Assembly: GCA_020746105.1 (NCBI GenBank)
Contig: CM036620.1
Location: 45,776,706-45,840,705 of the forward strand
Direction: 5' to 3'
From: Trogon surrucura
Lineage: Eukaryota > Chordata > Aves > Trogoniformes > Trogonidae
Length of the DNA: 64,000 nt
Shown here one piece after another: positions 35,201-48,832 of this stretch. Position 1 is the stretch's first letter; each line of letters opens with the position of its first letter. Made by a program: the position numbers and the translations under genes. Under the pieces are notes generated by a model, which was not told where the DNA came from, did not search any database, and was given only the letters and a program-made list of their open reading frames with translations.

Positions 35201-38200
35201 CTTGGAGCAGCTGCCAGCTATGATAGGATGCAGGTACCAAAATCTGGAAGGTTTAATGGAGGCATGAGAGAGCTGAAACCTGCTTTCAGACAGAACACAG
35301 TTGGGTGAAAACATTAGCGGTAAAAGGCCAGATTTTTAGGAGGAATTAGGCACATGAAGTTGCTGGAAGGCGGCCAGCACGATTTAAAAAATTCCACAAG
35401 AATTTAAGACTCTTGAAAAGCTCATGGGCCACTCAAATATTTTTTAAAAATTGGGCACAACTTCCTTTTCTGGAGAAGTAGGAATACAGTCTCTAAACAT
35501 TCATTACCTAAAGATCACATGGAGGTAGTCATTAGTTACAGCTCCTCCCTGAACAGTGTCCACAGAGTCTCGGCACATCGGTTTAACAAACACAACATTT
35601 TTTTGCTAGCACTGAACATTATGACTTCTTTTCTACTCCCATACAAAAGAGGAGTCAATTAAAACAGAGAAAACATACCTGTAGCCTTATTCTGTCACAC
35701 TGCTACATAAAATCTGAAGACTAAGTGCACGTCCAAGGAAGACTGAATTGTTTCCAGATGTGTATGCACACCCCAGTGCAAGAGGTATATGACAACATCA
35801 GGTCTATACTGTCAGAATCAACTAGACGATCAAGGTACACAATAAACTCCAGATACTCTGATGCTGCCTGATTTGGACTTTTTCTACCAACTATGACATG
35901 ACTGAGGCAAGGGGGATTGGAAGAGCAATCTGGCTGCTCTGGCAGTGACAGTTCAGCAACAAAAAACTATCAGATTGCCAAATATGCTAGTTAACTGCAC
36001 ATTTTGATGCTACAAAAGATTGACATGTACAGTAGTCAGGATTTTTATTCTGTTTTGATTTTGCTTCTTCTGGAAATATTTTGCCCCAATCTCTGCCTGC
36101 ATTGAATCTGGGTGCAGCATACATCATAATTTGCTGTGCTCCCAATGTCATCACTGTCTGCAAATACAGCTTTAAAACCCTTCAGACTTACCAGTAATAA
36201 AATACAGTACAGAGTAAGAACATCAACATACACTTTGGATGACTCTCTTTATAATCTCTTTTATGTATGGCCTATTGCTTCCCTCCTCTTTCATTGATTT
36301 CCTTTCTATCACATTTTCTTAACTCCGTGCAGCTGTGTTTGCCTTTGCAAACTATTTCTGTCTCTGATACAGAATATTGCCAGTGCCATTTGAAAATCAA
36401 ATTAATGTGAATGGCAGACACTAGACTTCCAAACCTCATCACTCAAATCCTGTCCAACGCACCACATAAGCAATTACGACTATCCTTTCCTACCATTATA
36501 TGCTACAAAAGCAGACTCATCACCATTAGAAAACCTATCATTTTTTAACGTGACTACAATCTTTACACAGAGCAAAGATGGATAACAAACTCCCAGCTGA
36601 TATGGGCGATAGGGCACCAGCTGAGAGGACACTCCCACACACCACACTTGCACAAATCTTGTTCTCAGAAACTCCAGTTTGACAATCTCAGCAAACGTTG
36701 CGTGAAGCTGCATGCTGCACTGGTATATTGAACCAGGAAAGAATGCCCATCAAAACATCTGTTTGGAAGAAATACTTCAGTAGCAGTTTTTTAGTGGAAA
36801 ATACAGTAGGTTCTTAAAGGAATGAGGGAATTTATAGCTCCACAATGTACCCTTCCCATTAATCCCTTCTAACATCTGGATTATATCATGACAATGCATC
36901 AATTATAGATCAATGGAGTAAATATACAGAAATTATTAACAGGCTTGACTTTCACAAAAATATAATGATGGAAGGCTGGTATTCAGTTGAGTTATGAAGA
37001 GGAATTTTTTAATTCCAAATTCTGGCTGATGAAAAATACTTCCTACTACTCTATAAACACAAAAAATATGATCTTTCACTGAATTCCTTGATACAAGTAA
37101 GGAGTAATCCCTGTGTTTAGGAGTATCTGCTGAAATGTGTATTTCATGCAGCAACTGGCATGAGTCCATCAAATTGAAACACTGAAATAATAAAAAAAGT
37201 GTGGGTTTAAACACAGAACTTTTTCTAACTATTTCCTAAGCCTGCAGCTGACATGCTTTTCCCTTCCCTGACCTCAGATTAAATTATGAGGCAATAAAAT
37301 TCTGAGGGGAAGGGAAGTCAAATATGAAAACAGAGAATATGAAAATATCACTCCTGCATAAAGCAAGGGAGAGAAATAAACCCAAACAAGAGACAGAACT
37401 GAAACAGAGATTGAAATGACAGCAGGAATGAAGTGCAGAGATGGAAGAACCAAGGTGTCAAAAATAGTTAGGAAGAACGTAAAAAGTAATCCAAGAAAAT
37501 TGAAAAAGAGAAGTGAAGGGTCATTTTGTAGCTAGTTAACTGCATTTGAAAGAAATTATAACGTGTCTCCTCTTCCAAAAGAGTTGTAACATATTCTCCC
37601 TTTCTATTTTCCATAATTAAGAAAATCCAACAGTACATTCAAAATGTCATGCAGCACTGTAATTTATCCAACATCCACTGCTGAGGGGGAACAATTGTAA
37701 ATTTGCGCAATTTAAGGTTTGTTTCGGTTTTCAAGTTTATGAGTCTCCTGACAGTATTTTTGAAATTTTCGCATCTCTCTTTTTATTTACTACATTTGAC
37801 AGATTAATTCCCTATAAAAACTCTGACAACACATGCCATTATTTAACTAAATTGCCAGAAAAATAAATACAGAAATAAATCCTCCTCTCTGAAATGCTGA
37901 AATACAGATAATGAGCCCTTCTTAAGTTAGATAGGATCCAGACATTTAAAAAACATCTATTAAAACCCCATGCTCCTGTATATAAGGAAACTTCTAACTG
38001 AGGAAGGCCATAAAGTGTAGTTCCTTAGACAGCGATTTGATATAAAATGTCTTGTACCTTCCTTTGAAGGTCATGAAAATTCTATCAAGGAACAGAAACC
38101 TGAGCTAAAATTTAGGTTATTTTATGTGAATGTTACCATTTTTGTATAACAAGATTCTGAATTGGAAAAAAAAAAACAACATAGGCAGTCAAATAGGCTA

Positions 38201-39734
38201 CCTATTTCCTCACAGCTGATGGTATAGAGCAAATCTGCCTATTATTTAGGGAAGTTTCAACATCTCCCATCAGTCATAATTCCTATGACAAATAGACTAA
38301 TGCTTTTGCAGAAGTCAAAGGATGCCACAGCACTGAAAATTACAAATGACTCAAGCAAGTAGAAAGCAGCTTAGAGGCAATAAGGACAAGCTTTGTCTAT
38401 GATTGCTCAACTATAATTAACTGTGCAAGCTTTCCTGCCTTTTGTAGTACAAAGAAGTCAGCTCCACCTATTCCTAAAGACTGTTTATGTTCATATGGTC
38501 AGCTATAACTCAGAAATGGTGTAAGAAGCTGCTCCTTACCACCTTTCAGCTGTTAATCTCCACGTCTCAACATCTACTTATTTCTCTGTGGATGACTTAC
38601 TCCAAGTGCAGATGGAAACATGTGGGAAGGGAGCTCACTTGTCCAGAAGGACCAGCACTCCTCCTGTCCTTTGAGTCAATGGATGACTCTGAATAAAAGT
38701 TGATCTTATGATTTAACTAACAGAAAGAAAAACAAGAACAATAAAACCCTTCTCACATCAGCCAATCGCTTACCATAGGAAAAACAAAAAACCAGTCAAG
38801 GAGTTTCCTGCTCATTGCCCGTATCAACGTCCATTGGCACACACAAGGGAAGGAGATGTATGTGTTAATCCCTCATATTTATTGATAAATAAACATTCAC
38901 CATAGCATTAAGACTGAATTTTAAACAGTTTTAGAGGCCTGGGTTTTTTATATGTAATAATGAAAACATAGCTTGATATAACTTAAAAATGGCTTGAATT
39001 TTAACAAGCTTCTATCAATATATGTTTAAGAAACCACGGCAGTTCAGGATAAAAAATTGGCCAAGTAAAAATATCAGAATATTCTTGGGATAAATTGAAA
39101 TATATCAAAATACTGTGATGTTTAAGGAAAAATGAAGATATGTAAGTTTGGAAAACATTAAACATTTAGCTCCAAAATTATCAATCAAAATAAACACTTT
39201 AGGCACTTTACACGTACTTCTGTGCTGAACAAAATCAAAACACATAATATACATGAACTACACCACCTATGCTTCTTCAGCCAACTTATTTCTTGATAAA
39301 AAAAAGTCACTTTAATATATAGCAGAAATATCCTCCAGCCTGTTTGTAGTCAGGAATTTTGAGAGACTTCCTTCTAGAGATACAGATGACCTATTCATTC
39401 TTGCCTCTACCCGGCTTAATTTTCTCGGCAATAATTAGTTTACTCTCAAAATTATTTCTCATTTGCACAATTTTGGTGTCCTTATTCATGTTACAAAGAA
39501 CAGCATATGTAACTCTGAAGAACAATGAGATGTACATCACAAGGCTTTGCTTTGCTTGCTTTGACACTGAAGCAATGGTTCCCAAAACTTAGCAAAGGGT
39601 GGTGCACTGATTTCCTACCTAGTCCCCATCTGCTCCCAAGCTAACTTGAGGACAGGTGCCCAAATCCAAAGCCCCGTGAAGGCTAGGAGAGGACTTCCAC
39701 CAAGGAAGCCCCTGGGAATTGAAGGGCCAACTCA
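32236..39734. other. Intergenic AT-rich sequence
   Basis: No exon or clear repeat recognised. The open frame 34660-35016 (118 codons) has no domain that I recognise and no supporting splice or promoter context. A T homopolymer occurs near 33747. Confidence 0.4.
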
Positions 39735-39978
39735 AGTTGTGCCAGGGGAGGTTTAAATTGGATATTAGCAAAAGTTTCTTCAGTAAAAGGGTCATCAAGC
39801 ACTGGAACAGGCTGCCCAGGGAAGTGCTTGAGTCACCCCTGGAGGTATTGAAAAAATGGGGAGGTGTGACACTTAGGGACGTGGTTTAGTGGTGGACTTG
39901 GCATTGCTAGGTTTACGGTTGGACTAGATGATCTTACTGGATTTTTTTCCAACCTAAAATGATTGCACGATTCTATGA
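39735..39978 (+). repeat. CR1 LINE 3' fragment (plus)
   Basis: Contains the CR1 3' UTR blocks GGAACAGGCTGCCCAGGGAA and GGTTGGACTAGATGATCTTA, ending in GATTGCACGATTCTATGAAA. It is moderately diverged from the copy at 27620-28222. Confidence 0.88.
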
Positions 39979-41104
39979 AAATCCGACAGGTTTTGGCTTC
40001 AGCTCCCTCTGGTGGGTAATGAACACTCCAAAGAACAGCAACTACCGGTCAAGGCAGCCACCACGAAATTTAAACAACATACAAGTTGCTATATTTTTCT
40101 TAAAATATACAGAAACACACCAGTTGGATAATGATTGTAACTGAGAACAGAGCTTTAAGCTGTAACTTGACACACTCATCCTGAAAAGAGGAAGATGTGA
40201 GGACCCTGCCAGAACTGAACTCTCCTCAAATTAAGAGAAGAAAAAAGATGGGGGGTTTGGTCCAGGCAGACATCTATTTTCAGCACCTAATGTTGATTAA
40301 AATAAAATAAGGAACTGGATAAACACTATTCTTTCTGACAAGAACATTTGCTTGGATTTCTGTTCCGGACTGATACTTTGAGGCCTAAACTTTGGTGTCA
40401 TTTCTAAAAAATGTTTTGTTTGCAGGATTCAGAAAACAGTAATTATTTTACAAATCTCACACCTCAATGTTTTTATATTTCTTGCAAGGAGTATAGTTCC
40501 AGGAGAAAATAAACATATGCTTTTAAATCTGTGATATCTTACCTACAAATCATCCACATCCACACATTTACCCACTGAAACAACTGAAAATTAAAGCATA
40601 TTTTATAATTTATATTCTTGGGCACCGATCTAAGTGTCTCCACAAGAAATATGTGCACACTGTATTGCACTATCCCAAATACATGGGTTATGGTAATGGC
40701 AATTTGTGATAGTTATTATATTAAAAGCAGCACAAATAATCTCTGCACTACAAAGCAGTACTGAAATTTTGGTTACCTCAGCAAAATGCACGGAAATTTA
40801 GCAAGCGTCAGCAATCTGATAGCAGATGTTTAGGATTAATTGTGCTTATCTGTTCTCACCAGTGGTACCAATACATCAAATTATAACTCTTTCATCCCTG
40901 TGTTAAATATTTTTTTTAGCAGCTTACTTGTGGATCTGAAACAGTTGTTTTGTTGGAAAAAACTAATCAAGTGTGAGAAAATTTGGGGTCAGAATGGTCA
41001 CATGAGTTCATGTTCTTCAGTGGACCAAGACTATACTGTTCAGGCATAGGACCAACTTAAGCAGCTGTATAGTCAATGCATTAAATCGCTTAGGAGTTAC
41101 ATCA

Positions 41105-41545
41105 TATTTAAAGCCAACTCAGTGGATGAAAAACTGGACATGAGCTGGCAACAAGGCCAACCGTATCCTGGGCTGCATCAAGAGAAGCGTGGCCAGCAGG
41201 TCGAGGGAGGTGGTGCTGCCCCTCTGGTCTGCCCTTGTGAGACCCCACCTGAAGTACTGTGTTCAGCTCTGGAGACCCCAGCACAAGAAAGACGTGGACC
41301 TGTTGGGGCAGTTCCAGAAGAGGGCCACAAAAATGATCAAAGGGACACAACACCTCTCCTATGAGAACAGGCCGAAAGAGTTGGGGTTGTCAGCCTAGAG
41401 AAGACAAGGCTCTGTGGAGACCTTATAGTGACATTTCTGCACCTAAAGGGGGCTTAAAAGAAAGATGGGGATAAACTTTTTTTAACTGTTGTGACAGGAC
41501 AAGGGGTAACAGTTTTAAACTAAGAGAGGGTAGATTTAGACTAGG
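41105..41545 (+). repeat. CR1 LINE fragment, 3' reverse-transcriptase region (plus)
   Basis: Contains GGCTGCATCAAGAGAAGCGT, GTGAGACCCCACCTGAAGTA, TTCCAGAAGAGGGCCACAAA and a degraded AGCCTAGAGAAGACAAGGCT, in CR1 order. Frames within it encode disabled C-terminal reverse-transcriptase scraps. It lacks the CR1 3' tail and fades out after about 41545. Confidence 0.85.
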
Positions 41546-44500
41546 TATAAAGATTATTTTTTTTTAGAATGAAGGTATATATTTGAGATGAGATACATTT
41601 GAGAGCGGGAAGACGTTTTGTCTTTCCTTAAAACATTGAGACAAGCTGGGATAAGAGCAGGTTAATGGTGGCAGTATGCTGAGGTGGCACAGAAAATATC
41701 TGGTTTTCAAATTCCAAGTTCCAGACCATGTGGTATGGTCAGATTTTATATCAATAAATCATTCTCCTACATTAGACCGGCTACGCCTCTGGAGGATCTT
41801 TCTTTTCTCCTGTATCACTGAAAACAGTGCCCCTTCTCATGCCTGTGGGGAGGGCTCCCTTAATAAACTGGTGGGGTATTAATAAGATGAATCACACATA
41901 TACTTTGGAACCTACTTTGCAGGGGAAAAAAATAGGGTAGGAAAAAAAAAGCAAACAGCTACTCTCACAAGGAAAAATCTCATCAGTTTTTACAGACAGG
42001 TGAGACATTCCAAGTTTTCTCCACCACACCATGTGCTACATACTTTGGGCTGCTGAACATAAAATAAATGGCAGTTTGCTGTTGAACTCACAGAACATGA
42101 CTCTGCTGAACATGTACCAGAATTTCCTCATCCCTGCTGTAAATGCTTCCTTTTGCCTCCTGACATGTAGCATTTCTGTGGAAAAATTTGGAACAGATCA
42201 TTCTAGGTAAACAGAAAGAGAGAAAGCCTTCCCTAAAAATATTTTCCCTTTTCCTTTATTCATGAAACTACCAGCGGTCTTACAAGTAAACAAATGACTC
42301 TCCCCGACTCCTAAGCAGCAAACCCAAATACTATTTCATAATGACATTGGAAGTACACATGAAAATTACCTAATATGCAAACTATGTTCTTAGACCAGCT
42401 GCCCTATCTACAAATTCTTCATATAAATTGCAGACATGCCCTTCATAAGTACAAAATAGGCCATTACCTTCAGCTGCCCCACTTAATTCTAAGCACATTA
42501 AAGACAGCGGTCAAAGTCTCTAACATGACATTTAGTGTGCAACCTAATAGATTTGAATAGTTGCAAACAACAAAAAAATATTCTTACATGTTCATAATTA
42601 GTATCACATGGAGACAAAGTAATATAATAATTAACAGGAAAAGCAAAATTTAGTTTAAGGGTTTACTTTTTCCCAAATCTACCAAGTTGCTTTTCTTACT
42701 ATTCTTCAATTTTTCTATTAATAAAACGAAAATATGTTGTAAACACCACCCTCACATGGTGAGCAGTGTGCTGTCTGTCAGCTGATTAGAAAGATCTCAC
42801 TTCATACCAGCTAAACAGCCCATGGTTTTGTTAGTCTCAAGACCATTTTCAGACTCTAATTTAAAGACAAAGGGACTTTTTCACTGTAACTTTTCAGAGT
42901 ACTTAAAATACAGCCTTTTGTCTGCAGCTCCTACATCTTCAAATAAAAATTTCCAGATTTTCTCCTGTGTATAGATTTCTCTTGGTGACATTCTTTCCTT
43001 CCTTTAATGGTTTATCATTAACACCTTCAAATATATTCTATCATCTTTTAAAATACCTTAGAGAAGTTTTGACGTGCGGCGAAACAACACGTCCTTCTCA
43101 ACTGTATTATTCTGAAGAGCAATCAACCATGTTCTTAAGGCTCCAGATCTCACGCTGCTCCTCCCTCCTTCTTTTGCTTCTTCAACACTTCTGCTGTCTT
43201 GTCTCCCTCAACAGATATCCAAAGAAGTTCAGTGCTTGCTTTTCATGTTTAGCACGTGTCTATGTTACACGAGTATGTTTCTTCCACATTTCCTGATCCT
43301 GCAACTCACTGACCAGCCCTGCCTCCTTTGAGTTCGTTGATACAGCATCTGTCAGAGTAGGGCTTGGGTCTGTGAACCAAAGATGACTGTGATGATCACA
43401 AAGAGATTCTGCCCAATCCTTACCAGTCAGCAGTTGTAGCAGAGGCCTCAAATCTATACACTTAAAATAGGAGAAAATAAATCCAGTGGGAGAGATATTG
43501 TAGCATTCTATTATACGCAATGTGACACAGGTTACCTTAATTAGTTTAGGTGTGGGGCATCAGTACCTGTCAGTAGTTTATATTATTTTTTTTACTTCCT
43601 TCCCCACCCAACATACCTTGCTATACAAAAGCTAAGAAGGAAACACACAGTGATGCCGAGTATCACTTTTTGCCCATGCTGGGAAGAAAACCAGGGGAGG
43701 GATATTATCTGTAGGTATGCACTGTAAAAAGAGTTACAGAACTCTCACTGTGCCATGAAATTAAGAAAGACAAGGTAACTGCTGCTGAACTTATCTGCAC
43801 ATAGCTATACCAGCTAATATGTTAATGTATCTGCTTGCATCCAGAGCATTTTAAACATCACAAGAAGCAAGTTAACAAAGAAAGGAATATACAAAACCAG
43901 ACGATTCACATTCGTATAAGCTACTACAACTGTCCTGTAGTACTTCACGTTTTTAATTCTTTCAGACTGATTGGACTGCCTGCTAACCAAGCCCAGATAG
44001 CCTTTGTCGATAGCATGCATGTGCACTTCTTTCCTCCCAGAGAAGTAAGCAGTGTATCTCTTCTCCTTCCATCAAATGAAAAGGAATTAAACTAGAACTC
44101 ATTAAGAATATGTTAGAATCTATAAGCATTTAAGTGTCACAGACCCACTGCATGGAGACAGAGTCTGAAATAGGCACTAAAGCCACTCAGGTTCAATCAG
44201 TTTTATTAAAGCAAATTCATCTGCCTCTATACCTGGTCATCTTGATTCAAATGTCCAATTTGTTCCACGGACAGTTCTGGTACTTTATTTATTTCTACAA
44301 AGTAAAAACTTTCTTCTCTTTTCAGATTTAAGAGCATACTAAAACTCAGGTTTTTGTAGTGCTTTCCAACTAACAGCAACACTCAGAAGCAAAGCATCTG
44401 CTTGGACACTACCCGGAGGAAAAAAACACTACAAACAAAACCCAAAAACCGTGTAGTCACAGAAAGAAGATCTTCCTATGCATTTTTTCTTTCATATATA

Positions 44501-47481
44501 CATCATATAGACAGCTTTGGTTTTGGCATATCCTTACTTCTGAGTAATATTGATTTCTTTCCTTTGAGTGGATTTGTAACTTTAGTACTATTTTAATCTA
44601 TGAAATAAATTTCTATACTACATTCTGTATCATGTAAAGACATATGGCATGACGGCAAAAAAAAAAATCATAATCCTGCTGTATGGCAGTTAACTAAAAC
44701 GTGGTAATAATCGAGTGCTGATCTTCCGAGAAAAATATAAATCTGATAATGCTGTGCAAATTTGTTAGCCATCTATAGAGGCTATGTACTTTTTGTTAAT
44801 GGGTGATTACATTTTGCCTCTACTATTACAAAATGTCCCTCTTTGCGGCCAATTGAACCATAGCTTTCCCTATAAATAGAGATAAATGGTTCCCTATAGT
44901 GGAGTCAGCAGGTCTTTAGAAGTAATGCTTCCTTCACGGTTGTTTTTCCTGCAGGAAATCATGAAATGCATTACTGACAGAGACACTTAGCGATTTAAAG
45001 TAAGATCCTGAAGAGTGACTCCATACAAGAGGATGTTTATTGTCTCTCAGCAACACTGTGACAGATAATTGAGAAGGAAATGATTATCTTTTCTTGAACG
45101 GTATCTTTCAAACTCATCCTAGACTGACTTTTCCCTTTCACTGATTATTACCAATAATAAAGATACTGCAGGAGGAATTATACCTTCAGAGACACCCACA
45201 CAACCCCATTCCTCTCCACTAAGGCTGTGCAGTTATAGTTTGGATGCCTCTCTCACTGCTGTGACTTTATCCCACCTCACAACTTAAGCAACTTGCAGTA
45301 GGCAATCACAGTAAATTCTCAGATTTCTGCTGTACTGTATACATGAATAAAACACATAGTACTGTAGGAACCACAAGCATGAAGGAGAGAGAAGAGAAAC
45401 AATTAATTCTATCACCCACATAAAATACTCTAACACGATTTTTCAGTGCCTAGTCAATGTATTTTGCCTTCAATTATTTCTGAGAGTACCTCACACTACA
45501 GATGTTGCTTCCACAGGCTCAGAGAGTGACAGGAAGCATAATAGTGAGACAAACAGAAATTCTTCTCACAACCACAGAGCAGCCCCACTCTGAGATGAAG
45601 CCAAGTCCCTGTTGGTGAAAGAATAGGTGACAGGGACAGAAAGAAAATCTACAATCCTCCTGTATTTTACTGCAGCCCAACACCATGCCAAAACTTACAG
45701 CTCTGCAACCACAAGCTTAGCTTTTGTTTTGTTCCACTGTCCTACAGAAATGAAGATTTATTCCCTATGTTCTTCCAGTTTTGTGTATGAGGATGTTTTT
45801 CCCCCTCCTCTTCCTCCTCTAATCCACCCAGAATTCTCACACTTTTGGTATTTTCTCAGTGGAATGAACCTTTCCTCCCCGCTTCATTCTGCTGTTAACT
45901 ACAAGTGCACAGGGTGCTGTATTACAAGCCACGGAACATAGCTGAAGGAAACACTTTCTCCGAAGGGGAATTATTTCTGGTTCAGATCAGTCCAATGATT
46001 TTCCCAGCACACAGTTCACAGTATAGCCCAAACCATTTGTATTGCCTCACATGAAAGGAGTACAGTTGCCCTACATTTGCATTTCCACCAAAGGTCCTAT
46101 ACGGCTTCTTTCCTTACTGTTCTTTTACTCACCAAAATCTAATTGCTCATCAGTTGCTTTATCTATCCACCCCCTGTACAACCAGTAGAATCAGTAGCAG
46201 CCTTACTGCAGACACACTTTTTTTTTGTTTGTTTTTTTGTGTTCTTCAAATACCTGTATCAACAACAGAAATAGCTGGACAGATTTTTTGAGAAGAAAAC
46301 ACTCTTTCAGAGATACCAAATCATTTTATAGCTAAAACTGTCTACATCCAACCCTAACAACTCATGTAAGTTGAAGCTAGAAAGTGCACTGCCTGGTGAT
46401 GTGCTCTGGGGCATCATAAAGACAAGAGGGGGAAAAAATAGGGGTGGAGGGGAGGAATAATGAAGAGAGAGACTCCTCACCTCCTTAACAGCAAGAAAAC
46501 AAACCACAAAAAGATAATCTGCTGAGAAAAGTTTGGGGAAAAATAAAAAGCATAGCTTAAAATTCACTACTTTCAAAGGTATTAGGAATAGTAATCAATT
46601 CAAATATGTACTAAAAGACTGAAAACCAAATATATTTCAAGTTAAATTTCAGCTAAAAAACTAATCTTCATTTAAGCATTGGTATTGGCATTGCAATTTT
46701 CTGCACCAAATATGTGCCGAGGAAAGATTCTCAGACACAAATTTGAAAAAGGGAAAAAAGTATGCCGTGCTTGACCAGAGAAGATTTCTAAGTGGTTACT
46801 CCAGTAACACCATAGATAAAACTGTGTTTTTTTTAAAAAGACCTTTCAACTAGTGCTTCAGTAAGGCAGTTACTATCCCTGCATTACGGAAAATTTCATA
46901 AACCAACAAATTTCTCTTTAATTATTCTGTATTTTGGACACTAGCTACTTTTACTTTACTGTTACTAGTATTGACACTTGTCTCCTCCATCCAACCAAAG
47001 CTCTACTGCAACCCCCATGAATTTAAGCAGGTGGTATAGCCCTACAAGCAAAGAGACTCTTGCCCTACTGAAACAAAGGGTAAAACACTATTTTCCACTG
47101 CCAGTGGGTTTTTATTTAAAAAAAGGCGGTGCTGTAGTTTTCAAGTGTTGAGAATTCCCTCGGTAGTCATGATCTCTATTTACAGTTGTGCCTTTCTTGG
47201 TAAGAATTATTACATTTTTCCTCCCCTCAGTTGTCAGTGCTCAGGCCTCTCCATAGTATCAAGTACTTAAATTCTCGAAATGACCCTGTTCCAACCATAA
47301 GGTCATAGGAGAAAATTGCTTCATGGCAAAAATTACCTTTCAAAATTTACACAGAAGCGAAGAACCAATACAAAAATTCCAAATGCAAAATACTTCCCTT
47401 CCAAACAAACACATTTACTAACAAGAACCAAAGGAGATCGCTTGGCTATCTTCACAAGAGTGTGTGATTTATAGGCAGATG
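41546..47481. other. Intergenic sequence before the young ERV
   Basis: No gene or clear repeat family recognised. Chance frames up to about 110 codons are present without recognisable domains. Confidence 0.4.
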
Positions 47482-47487
47482 AGGAGC
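47482..47487 (+). repeat. ERV target-site duplication, left copy (AGGAGC)
   Basis: The six bases AGGAGC directly precede the 5' LTR and recur exactly after the 3' LTR at 50113-50118. This is the mark of retroviral integration. Confidence 0.92.
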
Positions 47488-47888
47488 TGTAGAGGAATTT
47501 CTTGTGGAGCAGAGGTGCGGTATAACTTTAAAAGTGTGGACAACCCAGCGTAGGCCTAAACAGAGGCTCTGTCCTTGAAACTGCCTTGGAACACAGGGAG
47601 GAGGAGGTTTTATCTGTTTTGTGAGAGCTTTGCGAGATGCTTGGCGGGAGGTGCTGGCCCCGGGGGGAGAAGGGGGGGCGAGAGCCGCTTGCATAGTGGA
47701 ATGGCACTACCCAATAAAACGCTGGCGCGTGTGAACCTGTAACTGACCAACTCTGTTAAGGGGCAGGCACGGGGACACTGCTGAACTGTATATATTGAGC
47801 TGTCTGGAGCAATAAAGAGAGGACGATCTGTAGCCATATTGGTGTGATGATCGTTAACTTGGCCGGCTCTCCGAAGGGACCCTCTTCA
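47488..47888 (+). repeat. 5' LTR of the ERV (401 bp)
   Basis: Starts TGTAGAGGAATTTC and ends ACCCTCTTCA. A TATATAT box lies at 47789-47795 and AATAAA at 47811-47816. The signal is only about 20 bases after the TATA box, so it should lie in U3 just ahead of the cap site and be transcribed only from the 3' LTR. A second AATAAA lies at 47713-47718. Confidence 0.94.
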
Positions 47889-47890
47889 TC

Positions 47891-47908
47891 TGGCGCCTGA
47901 ACAGGGAC
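47891..47908 (+). other. ERV primer-binding site, lysine-tRNA-like
   Basis: TGGCGCCTGAACAGGGAC begins two bases after the 5' LTR. It matches the lysine-tRNA (UUU) primer site used by several retroviruses with one difference (T for C at position 8). The tRNA assignment is from memory. Confidence 0.8.
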
Positions 47909-48070
47909 CCTCTATGGACGCTTAAATGCGGATTGCTTAAATGCGGGAAGACTCCGAAGCATCGGACGTGAGCCGATTTGGGAGCCGGAGAGCTGGAGGC
48001 AGGAGAGTTCCGAGTGTGACCAAAAGGGCACCGGAGACCAGAGCTTGAGCGGCCGATCAAGCCCCTGCCA

Positions 48071-48080
48071 AGGTAAGACC
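48071..48080 (+). promoter_or_regulatory. ERV leader splice donor
   Basis: AG|GTAAGACC, a consensus splice donor, sits about 10 bases ahead of the gag start codon, where retroviruses place the donor used to make env mRNA. Confidence 0.55.
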
Positions 48081-48083
48081 GCG

Positions 48084-48524
48084 ATGGAAACGGACGCGGC
48101 AACTCGCCTCCTTAGTATACTCTCTAAGAGAGGAGAAAAAGTAAAGGAGCGAGACGTATTAGCCCCATGGGCTCGGAAACGGGAGAAAATGAACGACCCG
48201 CCATTAATCTTTAGTTCCACGGAATGGCGTGAAGTAGGAGACTTTTTGTGGGACTGTACTTTAGAGGGAGGAACAGAAGGAAAGGAAGTGAAAGAACTAG
48301 GAACGGTTTGGAAAACCGTAATACGCACTCTAGAAATCATGCAAGCAGAAAAGAAAGTTGCTGTGGCAGCGATCGAAGCGTTGGGGGGAGGGCAGGAAAG
48401 GAAAAAGGCAAAGGAAGAAACTCCCTGCTCGTCCCGACTGGGTGGAAGAAAAAGAAAAAAAAAAAAAAAAAAAAAGGAGAAACTGCACTGCGTTGCAGAA
48501 TTAAGACTTTCGTCCTTGAGCTGA
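48084..48524 (+). pseudogene. gag: ERV gag matrix remnant
   Basis: An open frame begins at ATG 48084, at the usual gag position after the leader and splice donor. The first ~110 codons are matrix-like: short, charged, helical, with two tryptophans in WREVGDFLW. The frame then runs into an adenine tract (48450-48475) read as polylysine and stops at 48524, far short of a complete gag. No nucleocapsid zinc knuckle is present. I treat it as a truncated remnant, although the matrix segment itself has no stop codon. Confidence 0.65.
48448..48475 (+). repeat. First internal adenine tract of the ERV
   Basis: A near-pure A run interrupted by G at the 5' side. It marks the point where recognisable gag ends and unrecognised sequence begins. 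Confidence 0.85.
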
Positions 48525-48749
48525 GCTCTTTTCTAAACAAGTCCATAACTCTTGCTTGCTAATTATGAAAAGAGACCCTGACCAGCCAGGTACAGCTCAT
48601 GTTGAGAGCTTGTCCGTGAGAATGAACAGATAAGACACTTCTTGTACACCAGATGTGCATGGGAGTGAACGGGAGAGTATGATCAAAACAGACCTGGGAA
48701 ATTCTGCTCTCCCTGTGTGATAACAGCGTGATCGAAGTAATACTTCAGC
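48476..48749. other. Unrecognised segment inside the ERV between two A tracts
   Basis: About 270 bp that I cannot match to gag, pol or env. It has stops in the gag frame and is bounded on both sides by adenine-rich tracts. It could be diverged retroviral sequence or foreign RNA picked up during reverse transcription. Confidence 0.5.
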
Positions 48750-48832
48750 TAATAAGAAAAAAAAAAAAAAAAAGAAAAAAAAAAAGAAAAAAAAAAGGGG
48801 AAAAAAAAAAAAAAGAGAGAGGGGGAAGAAGG
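48750..48832 (+). repeat. Second internal adenine-rich tract of the ERV
   Basis: About 80 bases of A runs broken by G, then AGAGAGAGGGGG. It separates the unrecognised segment from the following gag-like piece. Confidence 0.85.
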
